DNA of 64,000 nt, from assembly GCF_036884845.1 (NCBI RefSeq), contig NZ_CP145732.1, positions 5,952,001 through 6,016,000 on the forward strand, read 5' to 3'. The notes under the pieces were generated by a model. The model was not told the origin of the DNA. It did no database searches and saw nothing but the letters and a program-made list of their open reading frames with translations. The translations under genes and the position numbers were made by a program. Below are positions 1 to 8,543 of this stretch, in pieces. Every line of letters starts with the position of its first letter. Position 1 is the first letter of the stretch. The DNA comes from Pseudomonas sp. MAG733B. Lineage in GTDB: Bacteria; Pseudomonadota; Gammaproteobacteria; Pseudomonadales; Pseudomonadaceae.

Positions 1-323
1 CACTGGCTGAAGCCATCAACGCAGCCTTCGGTTCGTTCGACAAGTTCAAGGAAGAGTTCAGCAAGACTTCCATCGGCACCTTCGGTTCCGGTTGGGGCTG
101 GCTGGTTAAAAAGGCTGACGGTTCCCTGGCCCTGGCCAGCACCATCGGCGCCGGCAACCCGCTGACCAACGGCGACACCCCGCTGCTGACCTGCGACGTC
201 TGGGAACACGCTTACTACATCGACTACCGCAACCTGCGTCCGAAGTACGTTGAAGCGTTCTGGAACCTGGTCAACTGGAAATTCGTGGCTGAGCAGTTCG
301 AAGGCAAAACCTTCACCGCTTAA
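1..323 (+). CDS. sodB: Superoxide dismutase [Fe], C-terminal part (5' truncated by window edge)
   Basis: The window opens inside this gene; the first whole codon starts at base 3 and TAA is at 321-323. About 106 residues remain. They carry the Fe/Mn-SOD signature DVWEHAYY, which supplies the Asp and His metal ligands, followed by [20 protein letters not shown], typical of the family C-terminal domain. The enzyme dismutates superoxide in the cytoplasm. The Fe-type is suggested by the close resemblance to Pseudomonas SodB, but metal choice cannot be proved from this fragment. A strong terminator follows 18 bases after the stop, so the gene ends its transcript here. Its position directly before bifA is the arrangement I remember from P. 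aeruginosa. Confidence 0.96.
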   Translation, partial: LAEAINAAFGSFDKFKEEFSKTSIGTFGSGWGWLVKKADGSLALASTIGAGNPLTNGDTPLLTCDVWEHAYYIDYRNLRPKYVEAFWNLVNWKFVAEQFEGKTFTA

Positions 324-341
324 GCTCGATGCCGGTCAAAA

Positions 342-367
342 AACCCGGCTTATGCCGGGTTTTTTTA
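342..367 (+). terminator. Rho-independent terminator of sodB
   Basis: The stem AACCCGGC/GCCGGGTT with a short TTAT loop runs into a run of six or more T residues, 18 bases downstream of the sodB stop codon. Confidence 0.9.
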
Positions 368-406
368 TGGGGGATGATTTTCAGGATATGCGGTGTCCTG
401 GAGGCC

Positions 407-506
407 GTCATCGCCAGCAGGCTGGCTCCCACAGTTGGATTGGGTGCATCTGCAGAAATCAGGTCGGCTGTCAGGTCGTCATCGCGGGCAAGCCTTGCTC
501 CTACAG
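407..506. repeat. Two REP-like units in direct orientation
   Basis: Two related units lie at about 407-434 and 475-506. Each has an imperfect short palindrome (GCAGGCTGGC and GGGCAAGCCTTGC cores) followed by TCC(C/T)ACAG. Unlike the other repeats in this window they face the same way rather than forming an inverted pair, and they are more diverged. The rest of the 324-805 gap between sodB and bifA shows no convincing gene; a C-rich stretch at about 560-630 and the bifA promoter region are all I can point to. Confidence 0.6.
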
Positions 507-805
507 ACAAATCATATACATCCGCAAAACCACGCCAATTTCCCACGATGAAACCAGCCTTCCCCCCCTTGCCCCCGCGCCACAGCCGTCTAACATCTAT
601 CAAAAGGAAAATATCTCCCCATCCCCCCTCAAGTTGAAGGACTCGACAACCGACACAGTACTAATCGGAGCAATACGCAAAAACTGCATATCGGCCAAGC
701 TGCAGGCAAAATCCCGCATGGATGATTGACCCTTTGACTGCCATCACGGGATTGCCAATACTCATGGCAACTTGATGCTACCCGCACGGAACAAGGAATA
801 GCCCT

Positions 806-2857
806 TTGAAGCTGGAACTCAAGAACAGCTTGTCGGTGAAGTTGCTCCGGGTCGTGCTCCTGTCGGCATTGATCGTCGGCGTGGTCTTGAGCTGCGCGCA
901 GATCGTTTTCGATGCCTATAAAACACGCCAGGCCGTCGCCGGTGATGCCGAACGCATCCTCGACATGTTCCGCGACCCTTCGACCCAGGCCGTCTACAGC
1001 CTGGACCGGGAAATGGGCATGCAGGTGATCGAAGGCCTGTTTCAGGACGACGCCGTGCGTCAGGCCTCCATCGGCCACCCCAATGAAGCCATGCTCGCGC
1101 AGAAATCCCGTGAGCTGCAGCACTCCAGCAGTCGCTGGCTGACCGACCTGATCCTTGGCAAGGAACGCACCTTCACCACCCAATTGGTCGGTCGCGGGCC
1201 TTACAGCGAGTATTACGGTGACTTGAGCATCACCCTCGACACAGCGACTTACGGCCAGGGCTTTATCGTCAGTTCGGTGATCATCTTCATTTCCGGCGTT
1301 TTGCGCGCTTTGGCGATGGGGCTCGTGCTGTATCTGGTCTATCACTGGCTGCTGACCAAACCGCTGTCGCGGATCATCGAGCACCTGACCGAAATCAATC
1401 CGGACCGCCCCAGCGAACACAAGATTCCGCAGCTCAAGGGCCACGAGAAAAACGAACTGGGGATCTGGATCAACACCGCCAACCAGTTGCTGGAGTCCAT
1501 CGAGCGCAACACCCATTTGCGCCACGAAGCGGAAAACAGCCTGTTGCGCATGGCCCAGTACGATTTCCTCACCGGCCTGCCGAACCGCCAGCAGTTGCAA
1601 ACGCAGCTGGACAAGATCCTCGTCGACGCTGGAAAACTGCAACGACGGGTCGCGGTATTGTGCGTAGGCCTCGATGACTTCAAGGGCATCAACGAACAAT
1701 TCAGCTACCAGACCGGCGACCAGTTGCTGCTGGCCCTGGCCGATCGCCTGCGAGCACACAGCGGACGGCTTGGTGCCCTCGCCCGCCTCGGCGGCGACCA
1801 GTTCGCCCTGGTGCAGGCCGATATCGAACAACCCTACGAAGCCGCCGAACTGGCCCAAAGCATTCTCGATGACCTGGAAGCGGCGTTTGCCCTCGATCAT
1901 CAGGAAATCCGCCTGCGCGCCACCATCGGCATCACCCTGTTCCCCGAGGATGGCGACAGCACTGAGAAGCTACTGCAAAAAGCCGAGCAGACCATGACCC
2001 TGGCCAAGACGCGCTCGCGCAACCGTTATCAGTTCTACATCGCCAGCGTCGACACCGAGATGCGCCGCCGTCGCGAGCTGGAAAAAGACCTGCGCGACGC
2101 CCTGGCCCGCGAGCAGTTCTATCTGGTCTACCAACCGCAAATCAGCTACCGCGATCACCGGGTGGTCGGCGTGGAGGCGTTGATTCGCTGGCAACACCCG
2201 GAACACGGGCTGGTTCCGCCGGACCTGTTCATCCCGCTGGCCGAGCAGAACGGCACCATCATTGCCATTGGCGAGTGGGTGCTGGATCAGGCCTGCAAAC
2301 AGTTGCGCGACTGGCACGACCAGGGTTTCAGCGACCTGCGCATGGCGGTGAACCTGTCCACCGTGCAACTGCACCACGCCGAGTTGCCAAGGGTGGTCAA
2401 CAACCTGCTGCAAATGTATCGCCTGCCACCGCGCAGCCTGGAACTGGAAGTCACCGAGACCGGCCTGATGGAAGACATCAGCACCGCCGCCCAGCATTTG
2501 CTCAGCCTGCGGCGCTCCGGCGCCCTGATCGCGATCGACGACTTCGGTACGGGCTACTCGTCCCTGAGCTATCTGAAAAGCCTGCCGCTGGACAAGATCA
2601 AGATCGACAAGAGCTTCGTTCAGGACCTGCTCGATGACGACGACGACGCGACCATCGTTCGCGCCATCATCCAGTTGGGCAAGAGCCTGGGCATGCAGGT
2701 GATCGCCGAAGGCGTGGAAACCGCCGAGCAGGAGGCCTACATCATTTCCGAAGGCTGCCACGAAGGTCAGGGTTATCACTACAGCAAACCGCTGCCGGCC
2801 CGGGAATTGGGTGCCTATCTGAAGCAAGCCCAGCGCAGTAACGCGGCTATTTTGTGA
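806..2857 (+). CDS. bifA: BifA-type c-di-GMP phosphodiesterase (degenerate GGDEF + EAL)
   Basis: The protein has 683 residues and a TTG start, chosen because AAGGAA (793-798) sits 7 bases upstream. There is an N-terminal membrane helix (about 12-34), a periplasmic stretch, a second helix (about 153-180) and a HAMP-like linker. A GGDEF domain (about 250-410) follows, in which the signature is GGDQF (329-333), so cyclase activity is unlikely. The C-terminal EAL domain (about 430-680) has an intact EALIRW (457-462) and IDDFGTGYSSLSYL. P. aeruginosa BifA, as I remember it, has the same GGDQF/EAL combination and sits next to sodB; it hydrolyses c-di-GMP and controls biofilm formation and swarming. 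The GGDQF domain may bind GTP allosterically, which is inferred from the family. Confidence 0.93.
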   Translation: MKLELKNSLSVKLLRVVLLSALIVGVVLSCAQIVFDAYKTRQAVAGDAERILDMFRDPSTQAVYSLDREMGMQVIEGLFQDDAVRQASIGHPNEAMLAQKSRELQHSSSRWLTDLILGKERTFTTQLVGRGPYSEYYGDLSITLDTATYGQGFIVSSVIIFISGVLRALAMGLVLYLVYHWLLTKPLSRIIEHLTEINPDRPSEHKIPQLKGHEKNELGIWINTANQLLESIERNTHLRHEAENSLLRMAQYDFLTGLPNRQQLQTQLDKILVDAGKLQRRVAVLCVGLDDFKGINEQFSYQTGDQLLLALADRLRAHSGRLGALARLGGDQFALVQADIEQPYEAAELAQSILDDLEAAFALDHQEIRLRATIGITLFPEDGDSTEKLLQKAEQTMTLAKTRSRNRYQFYIASVDTEMRRRRELEKDLRDALAREQFYLVYQPQISYRDHRVVGVEALIRWQHPEHGLVPPDLFIPLAEQNGTIIAIGEWVLDQACKQLRDWHDQGFSDLRMAVNLSTVQLHHAELPRVVNNLLQMYRLPPRSLELEVTETGLMEDISTAAQHLLSLRRSGALIAIDDFGTGYSSLSYLKSLPLDKIKIDKSFVQDLLDDDDDATIVRAIIQLGKSLGMQVIAEGVETAEQEAYIISEGCHEGQGYHYSKPLPARELGAYLKQAQRSNAAIL

Positions 2858-2861
2858 TCCC

Positions 2862-2964
2862 CTGTGGGAGCGAGCCTGCTCGCGATGGACGTCGAGGCGC
2901 CGCGTTCATTCAGACTGCACGCGTTATCGTTGACGTCCATCGCGAGCAGGCTCGCTCCTACAGG
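2862..2964. repeat. REPIN (inverted REP pair, family A)
   Basis: CTGTGGGAGCGAGCCTGCTC at the left end is matched by its inverted copy at the right end (GAGCAGGCTCGCTCCTACAG). About 50 bases lie between them, including a second inner inverted match GATGGACGTC/GACGTCCATC. It lies just after bifA. Confidence 0.88.
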
Positions 2965-3017
2965 GTGAAGCGTGCTCTTTCGTGAATAAGAAATATTTCC
3001 AAGCACAACCCTTTACA

Positions 3018-3042
3018 CATAATGCGAAAGATTTGCATTATG
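3018..3042. promoter_or_regulatory. 25-bp near-perfect palindrome, candidate Fur-type operator
   Basis: CATAATGC at 3018-3025 is mirrored by GCATTATG at 3035-3042 around the core GAAAGATTT, leaving only one mismatched pair outside the centre. It lies about 60 bases before the imelysin start. Imelysin genes are iron-regulated in pseudomonads, and the flanks resemble half of a Fur box (CATTAT), but the middle departs from the Fur consensus, so another palindrome-binding regulator is possible. Confidence 0.45.
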
Positions 3043-3100
3043 TGGCAGTTTTGCGCGCTGCAAGCGCCATTCCACCCCCTCTCGAAGCAGGATGTTCGCC

Positions 3101-4456
3101 ATGATTCGTATGCCTCTGGCTACCGCCAGTCTGTTGGCCATCGCTATTTCCCTCGCCGGCTGTGGTGAAGGCAAAGACAAAGAAAAAGCTGCCGCTCCTG
3201 CGCCGGCTGCCAGCACCGCTGCTGCCCCGGCTACTCCAGCCGCCGCACCTGCCGCTGCCGGTAAAGTCGACGAAGCTGCCGCCAAAGCCGTTGTCGCGCA
3301 TTACGCCGACATCGTTTTCGCTGTTTACAGCGATGCCGAATCCACCGCGAAAACCCTGCAAACTGCCGTCGACGCTTTCCTCGCCAAGCCGAACGCCGAC
3401 ACCCTGAAAGCAGCCAAGGCTGCCTGGATCGCTGCCCGCGTTCCTTACCTGCAGAGTGAAGTATTCCGCTTCGGCAACACCATCATCGATGATTGGGAAG
3501 GTCAGGTGAACGCCTGGCCACTGGACGAAGGCCTGATCGACTACGTCGACAAATCCTACGAGCACGCACTGGGTAACCCGGGCGCCACCGCCAACATCAT
3601 CGCCAACACTGAAATCCAGGTCGGCGAAGACAAGGTCGACGTGAAGGACATCACCCCGGAAAAACTCGCCAGCCTGAACGAGTTGGGCGGTTCCGAGGCC
3701 AACGTCGCCACCGGCTACCACGCCATCGAATTCCTGCTCTGGGGCCAGGATCTGAACGGCACCGGCCCTGGCGCCGGCAACCGTCCGGCTTCGGACTACC
3801 TGGAAGGCAAAGGCGCCACCGGCGGTCACAACGATCGCCGTCGCGCTTACCTGAAATCCGTGACCCAGCTGCTGGTCAGCGACCTGGAAGAAATGGTCGG
3901 TAACTGGAAGCCGAACGTGGCCGACAACTACCGCGCCACCCTGGAGGCCGAGCCGGCTGAAAGCGGCCTGCGCAAAATGCTGTTCGGCATGGGCAGCCTG
4001 TCCCTGGGCGAACTGGCGGGCGAGCGCATGAAGGTTTCCCTGGAAGCCAACTCCCCGGAAGACGAACACGATTGCTTCAGCGACAACACCCACAACTCGC
4101 AGTTCTACGATGCCAAAGGCGTTCGTAACGTGTACCTGGGCGAATACACCCGCGTCGACGGCACCAAAATGACCGGCGCCAGCCTGTCGTCCCTGGTGGC
4201 CAAGGTTGATCCGGCTGCCGACACTGCACTGAAAGCCGACCTGGCTGCTACCGAAGCCAAGATGCAGGTCATCGTTGATCACGCCAACAAGGGTGAGCAC
4301 TACGACCAGCTGATCGCTGCCGGCAACACCGCTGGCAACCAGATCGTCCGTGACGCCATCGCTTCGCTGGTCAAGCAGACCGGTTCGATCGAAGCCGCCG
4401 CTGGCAAACTGGGCATCGCCGACCTGAACCCGGACAACGCTGATCACGAGTTCTGA
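3101..4456 (+). CDS. icmP: Imelysin family (M75) lipoprotein, IcmP-like
   Basis: The protein has 451 residues from ATG 3101. An in-frame ATG at 3092 is possible, but AGGA at 3089-3092 is correctly spaced for 3101. A lipoprotein signal ends in LAISLAGC, so the mature protein should be lipid-anchored in the outer membrane or periplasm. An Ala/Pro-rich linker (about 30-55) precedes the imelysin domain, which carries the GxHxxE motif as GYHAIE (about 205-210) and the conserved DEHDCFSDNTHN segment. Imelysins are associated with periplasmic iron acquisition; the P. aeruginosa homologue was named IcmP for an insulin-cleaving activity. Peptidase activity of the family is doubtful. It is monocistronic, with its own terminator, and precedes a related operon. 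Confidence 0.88.
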   Translation: MIRMPLATASLLAIAISLAGCGEGKDKEKAAAPAPAASTAAAPATPAAAPAAAGKVDEAAAKAVVAHYADIVFAVYSDAESTAKTLQTAVDAFLAKPNADTLKAAKAAWIAARVPYLQSEVFRFGNTIIDDWEGQVNAWPLDEGLIDYVDKSYEHALGNPGATANIIANTEIQVGEDKVDVKDITPEKLASLNELGGSEANVATGYHAIEFLLWGQDLNGTGPGAGNRPASDYLEGKGATGGHNDRRRAYLKSVTQLLVSDLEEMVGNWKPNVADNYRATLEAEPAESGLRKMLFGMGSLSLGELAGERMKVSLEANSPEDEHDCFSDNTHNSQFYDAKGVRNVYLGEYTRVDGTKMTGASLSSLVAKVDPAADTALKADLAATEAKMQVIVDHANKGEHYDQLIAAGNTAGNQIVRDAIASLVKQTGSIEAAAGKLGIADLNPDNADHEF

Positions 4457-4472
4457 TCAACGCTGACTGACT

Positions 4473-4502
4473 AAAAAGGCGACCTTCGGGTCGCCTTTTT
4501 TA
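4473..4502 (+). terminator. Rho-independent terminator after icmP
   Basis: AAAAAGGCGACC-TTCG-GGTCGCCTTTTT: a perfect GC-rich stem with a TTCG tetraloop and a T tract. Confidence 0.93.
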
Positions 4503-4522
4503 TAACTGCCACAACACATCCC

Positions 4523-4617
4523 CCTGTAGGAGCTGAGCTTGCTCGCGATAGCGGTAGCACATTCAACATCGATGCTGCCTGACCCGACGCCATCGCGAGC
4601 AAGCTCGGCTCCTACAA
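4523..4617. repeat. REPIN (inverted REP pair, family A)
   Basis: The left arm CTGTAGGAGCTGAGCTTGCT is matched by the right arm AGCAAGCTCGGCTCCTACA, with GCGATAGCG/GCCATCGC adjoining. It separates icmP from the di-haem oxidoreductase operon. Confidence 0.88.
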
Positions 4618-4704
4618 ATAAAGCAAACGATAATTCCTCTTATTCAAAACCCCCTGCCCTGTTAGACTTTGCGCCTTTATTTTGCTCGTCTTGCAGGATG
4701 TCTG

Positions 4705-6132
4705 ATGCCCTCGCTGCCTCTTCGCTTGTCCGCACTGTTTCTGGCCCTGGGCCTGAGTGCCTGCGATGACGCCCCGCGTTTTACCAAGGCAGAACCCGGA
4801 GAAGCCCGCTCCGGGGGAAGTACAACCGTGCGCAAGACCGATCAAAATGCGTTTTCGTTGCCCTCGGCCAACCTGCCACCCTCGCGGCGTGTGGACTTCA
4901 GCGTCGGCAACAGCTTCTTCCGCAATCCCTGGGTGATCGCCCCGTCGACCACCACCGCCCGTGACGGCCTCGGTCCGCTGTTCAACACCAATGCGTGCCA
5001 GGGTTGCCACATCAAGGACGGCCGCGGCCATCCGCCCGAGCCCAATGACTCGAATGCGGTATCGATGCTGGTGCGCCTGTCGATCCCCGATGATCCGCTC
5101 TACGCAAAAATCATCGAGCAGCAGGGCGTTGTGCCGGAGCCGGTGTACGGCGGACAGTTCCAGGACATGGCCGTGCCCGGTGTTGTCCCGGAAGGCAAAG
5201 TGCGGGTTGAATACACACCGATAAAGATGCGTTTCAAGGACGGCACCGAAGTCGAACTGCGCAAACCGAGCTTGAACATCACCCAATTGGGCTACGGCCC
5301 GATGCATCCCGACACGCGTTTCTCTGCACGGGTAGCACCGCCGATGATCGGCCTGGGTTTGCTGGAAGCCATTCCGGAAGAGGCGATCCTGGCCAATGCC
5401 CAAGCGCAGGCAAAGGACAACAACGGCATCGCCGGACGCCCGAACCGGGTCTGGGACGATGCTCAGCAAAAGACTGTTGTGGGACGATTTGGCTGGAAGG
5501 CCGGGCAACCGAACCTCAACCAACAAAATGTTCACGCGTTTTCGGGTGACATGGGCCTCACCACCAGCCTGAGACCCTTTGATGACTGCACCGATACACA
5601 AACCGCCTGCAAACAGGCGCCGACTGGTAACGGCCCCGATGGCGAGCCGGAAGTCAGCGACAACATCCTGCGTCTGGTGCTGTTCTACACTCGCAACCTC
5701 GCCGTACCTGCGCGTCGCGATGTCGGCACGCCTGAAGTGCTGGCCGGCAAAAATCTGTTTTATCAGGCCGGTTGCCAGTCCTGTCACACGCCGAAATACA
5801 CCACCGCCGCCAACGCCGCCGAACCTGAACTGGCCAGTCAAGAGATTCGCCCGTACAGCGATTTGCTGCTGCACGACATGGGCGACGGCCTGGCCGACAA
5901 CCGCACTGAATTCCAGGCCGGTGGCCGCGACTGGCGCACTCCGCCGTTGTGGGGCATCGGTTTGACCGAATCGGTCAGTGGCCACACCCAGTTCCTGCAC
6001 GACGGCCGTGCCCGCAACCTGCTCGAAGCCGTGCTCTGGCATGGCGGCGAAGCGCAAGCGGCACAGCAACAGGTTTTGACTTTCAATGCCGAGCAGCGCG
6101 CTGCGTTGCTGGCGTTCCTGAATTCCCTTTAA
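4705..6132 (+). CDS. Di-haem c-type oxidoreductase (DUF1111/thiol oxidoreductase family)
   Basis: The protein has 475 residues from ATG 4705. A TTG at 4669 is also in frame, but AGGA at 4695-4698 and the signal peptide favour 4705. The N-terminus MPSLPLRLSALFLALGLSAC is a lipoprotein signal. Two haem-c motifs are present: CQGCH (98-102) and CQSCH (about 357-361). The family is annotated as thiol oxidoreductase and is related to di-haem peroxidases, but its substrate is not established. It starts a compact operon with an imelysin (27-base gap) and a DUF1513 gene, so a redox step in periplasmic iron handling is a reasonable inference. A possible weak Fur-like element (GATAATTCCTCTTATTC) lies at about 4629-4645. 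Confidence 0.88.
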   Translation: MPSLPLRLSALFLALGLSACDDAPRFTKAEPGEARSGGSTTVRKTDQNAFSLPSANLPPSRRVDFSVGNSFFRNPWVIAPSTTTARDGLGPLFNTNACQGCHIKDGRGHPPEPNDSNAVSMLVRLSIPDDPLYAKIIEQQGVVPEPVYGGQFQDMAVPGVVPEGKVRVEYTPIKMRFKDGTEVELRKPSLNITQLGYGPMHPDTRFSARVAPPMIGLGLLEAIPEEAILANAQAQAKDNNGIAGRPNRVWDDAQQKTVVGRFGWKAGQPNLNQQNVHAFSGDMGLTTSLRPFDDCTDTQTACKQAPTGNGPDGEPEVSDNILRLVLFYTRNLAVPARRDVGTPEVLAGKNLFYQAGCQSCHTPKYTTAANAAEPELASQEIRPYSDLLLHDMGDGLADNRTEFQAGGRDWRTPPLWGIGLTESVSGHTQFLHDGRARNLLEAVLWHGGEAQAAQQQVLTFNAEQRAALLAFLNSL

Positions 6133-6159
6133 CACGCATTCCACTTGCGGGAGCCCGAC

Positions 6160-7224
6160 ATGTTCCGTCCCAAATTGTTGTTCACCAGCCTTGCCGCGCT
6201 AGCCCTGGGCGCCTGTTCGCCACAGGACCCGCAGGCCGTCACTTCGGCAGCAATCGCCAAATCGGTGATTCTGCCGACCTACACCCGCTGGGTTGAAGCC
6301 GACCGCCAACTGGCCGTCAGCGCCCTCGCCTATTGCGAAGGCAAGGAGACCCTGGACACCGCCCGTGCCGACTTCCTGCACGCGCAAAAAGCCTGGGCCG
6401 AGCTGCAACCGTTGCTGATCGGGCCGCTGGCCGAGGGCAACCGTGCCTGGCAAGTGCAATTCTGGCCGGACAAGAAAAACCTCGTCGGCCGCCAGGTCGA
6501 ACAATTGGTCACGGCGCAGCCACAGATTGACGCCGCCGCGCTGGCCAAGTCCAGCGTTGTGGTCCAGGGTCTGTCGGCCTACGAATACATCCTGTTCGAC
6601 AGCAAGCCTGACGTGGCCAACGCCGAGCAAAAGGCCAAGTACTGCCCACTGCTGGTCGCCATTGGTGAACGTCAGAAGCAACTGGCCGAAGAGATTCTGA
6701 AAAGCTGGAACAACACCGACGGCATGCTCGCGCAAATGAGCAAATTCCCGAACCAGCGTTACGCCGACTCCCACGAAGCGATCGCCGATTTGCTGCGCGT
6801 GCAAGTTACTGCCCTCGACAGCCTGAAGAAAAAACTCGGCACGCCGATGGGCCGCCAGACCAAGGGCGTTCCGCAACCGTTCCAGGCCGACGCATGGCGC
6901 AGCCAGTCGTCCCTGGCCGGGATGGAAGCCAGTCTCGCCGCGGCCAAAACCGTGTGGGAAGGTGTCGACAACAAAGGCATTCGCGGCCTGTTGCCGAGCG
7001 AGCAAAAGCCGTTGGCCGACAAGATCGACGCCGCCTACGCCGCCTCGTTGAAACTGTTCGCCAGCAACCAGCGCTCGCTGACCGAAATGCTCAATGACGA
7101 CGCCGGTCGCCAGCAACTGAACGATATCTACGACAGCCTCAACGTCGTCCACCGCCTGCACGAAGGCGAACTGGCCAAGGCGCTGGGCATCCAACTGGGC
7201 TTCAACGCCAACGACGGTGACTGA
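6160..7224 (+). CDS. Second imelysin family lipoprotein, motif histidine replaced
   Basis: The protein has 354 residues from ATG 6160, preceded by GGGAG at 6150-6154. A TTG at 6145 is in frame but lacks a ribosome site. The signal MFRPKLLFTSLAALALGAC is a lipoprotein type. The imelysin fold is recognisable, but the family motif GxHxxE reads GLSAYE (137-142), with Ser139 in place of His. Metal binding at that site may therefore be altered or lost. Conserved features include LIGPLAEGNRAWQVQFWPDKKN and QGLSAYEYILFD. It lies in the operon between the di-haem protein and the DUF1513 gene and overlaps the first base of the next possible start. Likely periplasmic, with an iron-related role by association. 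Confidence 0.85.
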   Translation: MFRPKLLFTSLAALALGACSPQDPQAVTSAAIAKSVILPTYTRWVEADRQLAVSALAYCEGKETLDTARADFLHAQKAWAELQPLLIGPLAEGNRAWQVQFWPDKKNLVGRQVEQLVTAQPQIDAAALAKSSVVVQGLSAYEYILFDSKPDVANAEQKAKYCPLLVAIGERQKQLAEEILKSWNNTDGMLAQMSKFPNQRYADSHEAIADLLRVQVTALDSLKKKLGTPMGRQTKGVPQPFQADAWRSQSSLAGMEASLAAAKTVWEGVDNKGIRGLLPSEQKPLADKIDAAYAASLKLFASNQRSLTEMLNDDAGRQQLNDIYDSLNVVHRLHEGELAKALGIQLGFNANDGD

Positions 7225-7238
7225 TGAGGGCGAGTGCC

Positions 7239-8336
7239 ATGCTGCGACGTCAGGCTCTGACCTTAGGGAGTTTGCTGCTGGGAGCAGTGACACTGGGCGG
7301 CTGGAAGCTGTTCAGGCAGAAGGATGCCAGCCCGTTGCTGCTTTCGGCGCGGGACGATACTGATGGCAAGCATTACGCCGTCGGATATCGGCTGGACGGC
7401 ACCCGGGTGTTTGCCACCCAGGTCGGCCAGCGCTGCCACGACATCATCAATCACCCGACGCTGCCGATCGCGCTGTTTGTCGCCCGGCGTCCCGGCACCG
7501 AGAGCTACCTGATCGACTTGCGTGACGGCACGCTGCTGCAAACCGTGACGTCGCAGCCGAACCGGCACTTCTACGGTCACGCGGTGATTCATCACAGCGG
7601 CGACTGGTTGTACGCCACCGAAAACGACACCAGCGATCCAGGTCGCGGCCTGCTCGGTGTGTATAAGTTCGAAGGTGAGCGACTGGTGCACAGCGGAGAG
7701 ATTTCCACCCACGGCATCGGCCCGCATCAAGTGTCGTGGATGCCCGATGGCGAAACGCTGGTGGTGGCCAACGGCGGCATCCGCACCGAAGCCGAAAGCC
7801 GGGTCGAGATGAACCTCAATGCAATGGAGCCAAGCCTGGTCCTGATGCAGCGCGATGGCACTCTGCTGAGCAAGGAAACGCTTCCCCAGCAAATGAACAG
7901 CGTGCGTCACCTGGGCATTGCCAGCGACGGCACCATCGTCGCCGGCCAGCAATTCATGGGCGCTTCGCACGAAAAATCGGAACTGCTGGCGATCAAGCGC
8001 CCCGGCCAGCCGTTCGTGGCATTCCCGGTGCCCGAGCATCAGTTGCAGGCCATGGGGCACTACACCGCGAGCGTCGCTGTACACAGTGATTTGCGGCTGG
8101 TGGCCTTGACCGCGCCACGGGGCAACCGCTTTTTCATCTGGGACCTGGATAGCGGTGAAGTGCGCCTGGACGCGCCGCTTCCCGATTGCGCCGGGGTTGG
8201 TGCGGTGGCCGACGGGTTTGTCGTGACCTCGGGCCAGGGCCGCTGCCGCTACTACGATTGCCGCCAGACAGATCTGGTTGCAAAACCACTGGAGCTGCCG
8301 GCAGGGCTCTGGGACAACCATCTTCACCTCATCTGA
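7239..8336 (+). CDS. DUF1513 family protein, probable exported beta-propeller
   Basis: The protein has 365 residues from ATG 7239, preceded by GAGGGCGAG; an ATG at 7224 that overlaps the previous stop is an alternative. The N-terminus MLRRQALTLGSLLLGAVTLGG resembles a Tat signal (RRQALTL), so export in a folded state is possible. The body has repeated blocks typical of seven-bladed propellers, such as HYAVGYRLDGTRVFATQVG, YGHAVIHHSGDWLYATEND and GPHQVSWMPDGETLVVANGG. DUF1513 proteins are regularly encoded after imelysin and di-haem genes in pseudomonads. The biochemical role is unknown. It is the last gene of the operon and is followed by a REPIN, not a clear terminator. Confidence 0.85.
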   Translation: MLRRQALTLGSLLLGAVTLGGWKLFRQKDASPLLLSARDDTDGKHYAVGYRLDGTRVFATQVGQRCHDIINHPTLPIALFVARRPGTESYLIDLRDGTLLQTVTSQPNRHFYGHAVIHHSGDWLYATENDTSDPGRGLLGVYKFEGERLVHSGEISTHGIGPHQVSWMPDGETLVVANGGIRTEAESRVEMNLNAMEPSLVLMQRDGTLLSKETLPQQMNSVRHLGIASDGTIVAGQQFMGASHEKSELLAIKRPGQPFVAFPVPEHQLQAMGHYTASVAVHSDLRLVALTAPRGNRFFIWDLDSGEVRLDAPLPDCAGVGAVADGFVVTSGQGRCRYYDCRQTDLVAKPLELPAGLWDNHLHLI

Positions 8337-8351
8337 AAACACCCTTCTCTT

Positions 8352-8443
8352 TGTAGGAGCCGAGCTTGCTCGCGATGACGGCCGCACATGCAGCATCATG
8401 CTGACTGACACACCGCTATCGCGAGCAAGCTCGGCTCCTACAA
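8352..8443. repeat. REPIN (inverted REP pair, family A)
   Basis: TGTAGGAGCCGAGCTTGCTC on the left and GAGCAAGCTCGGCTCCTACA on the right are exact inverted copies, with a 50-base centre. It lies between the DUF1513 gene and the RND operon. Confidence 0.9.
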
Positions 8444-8543
8444 GGGCAGAGCGTACCTGTAAAAACTGGCAGTTGGATTACCCTTCCCAGTCGCGGTAAT
8501 GTGCCCCACTGTCTCACCTGATTTTCTCCAAGGAACTGGAAAT

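Noticed and set aside
250..729. 159-codon frame overlapping the end of sodB
   Set aside because: It runs through a terminator and REP units, so it is not a plausible gene.
3038..4447. 469-codon minus-strand frame opposite the imelysin gene
   Set aside because: Shadow frame; the plus-strand gene has a signal peptide, family motifs, ribosome site and terminator.
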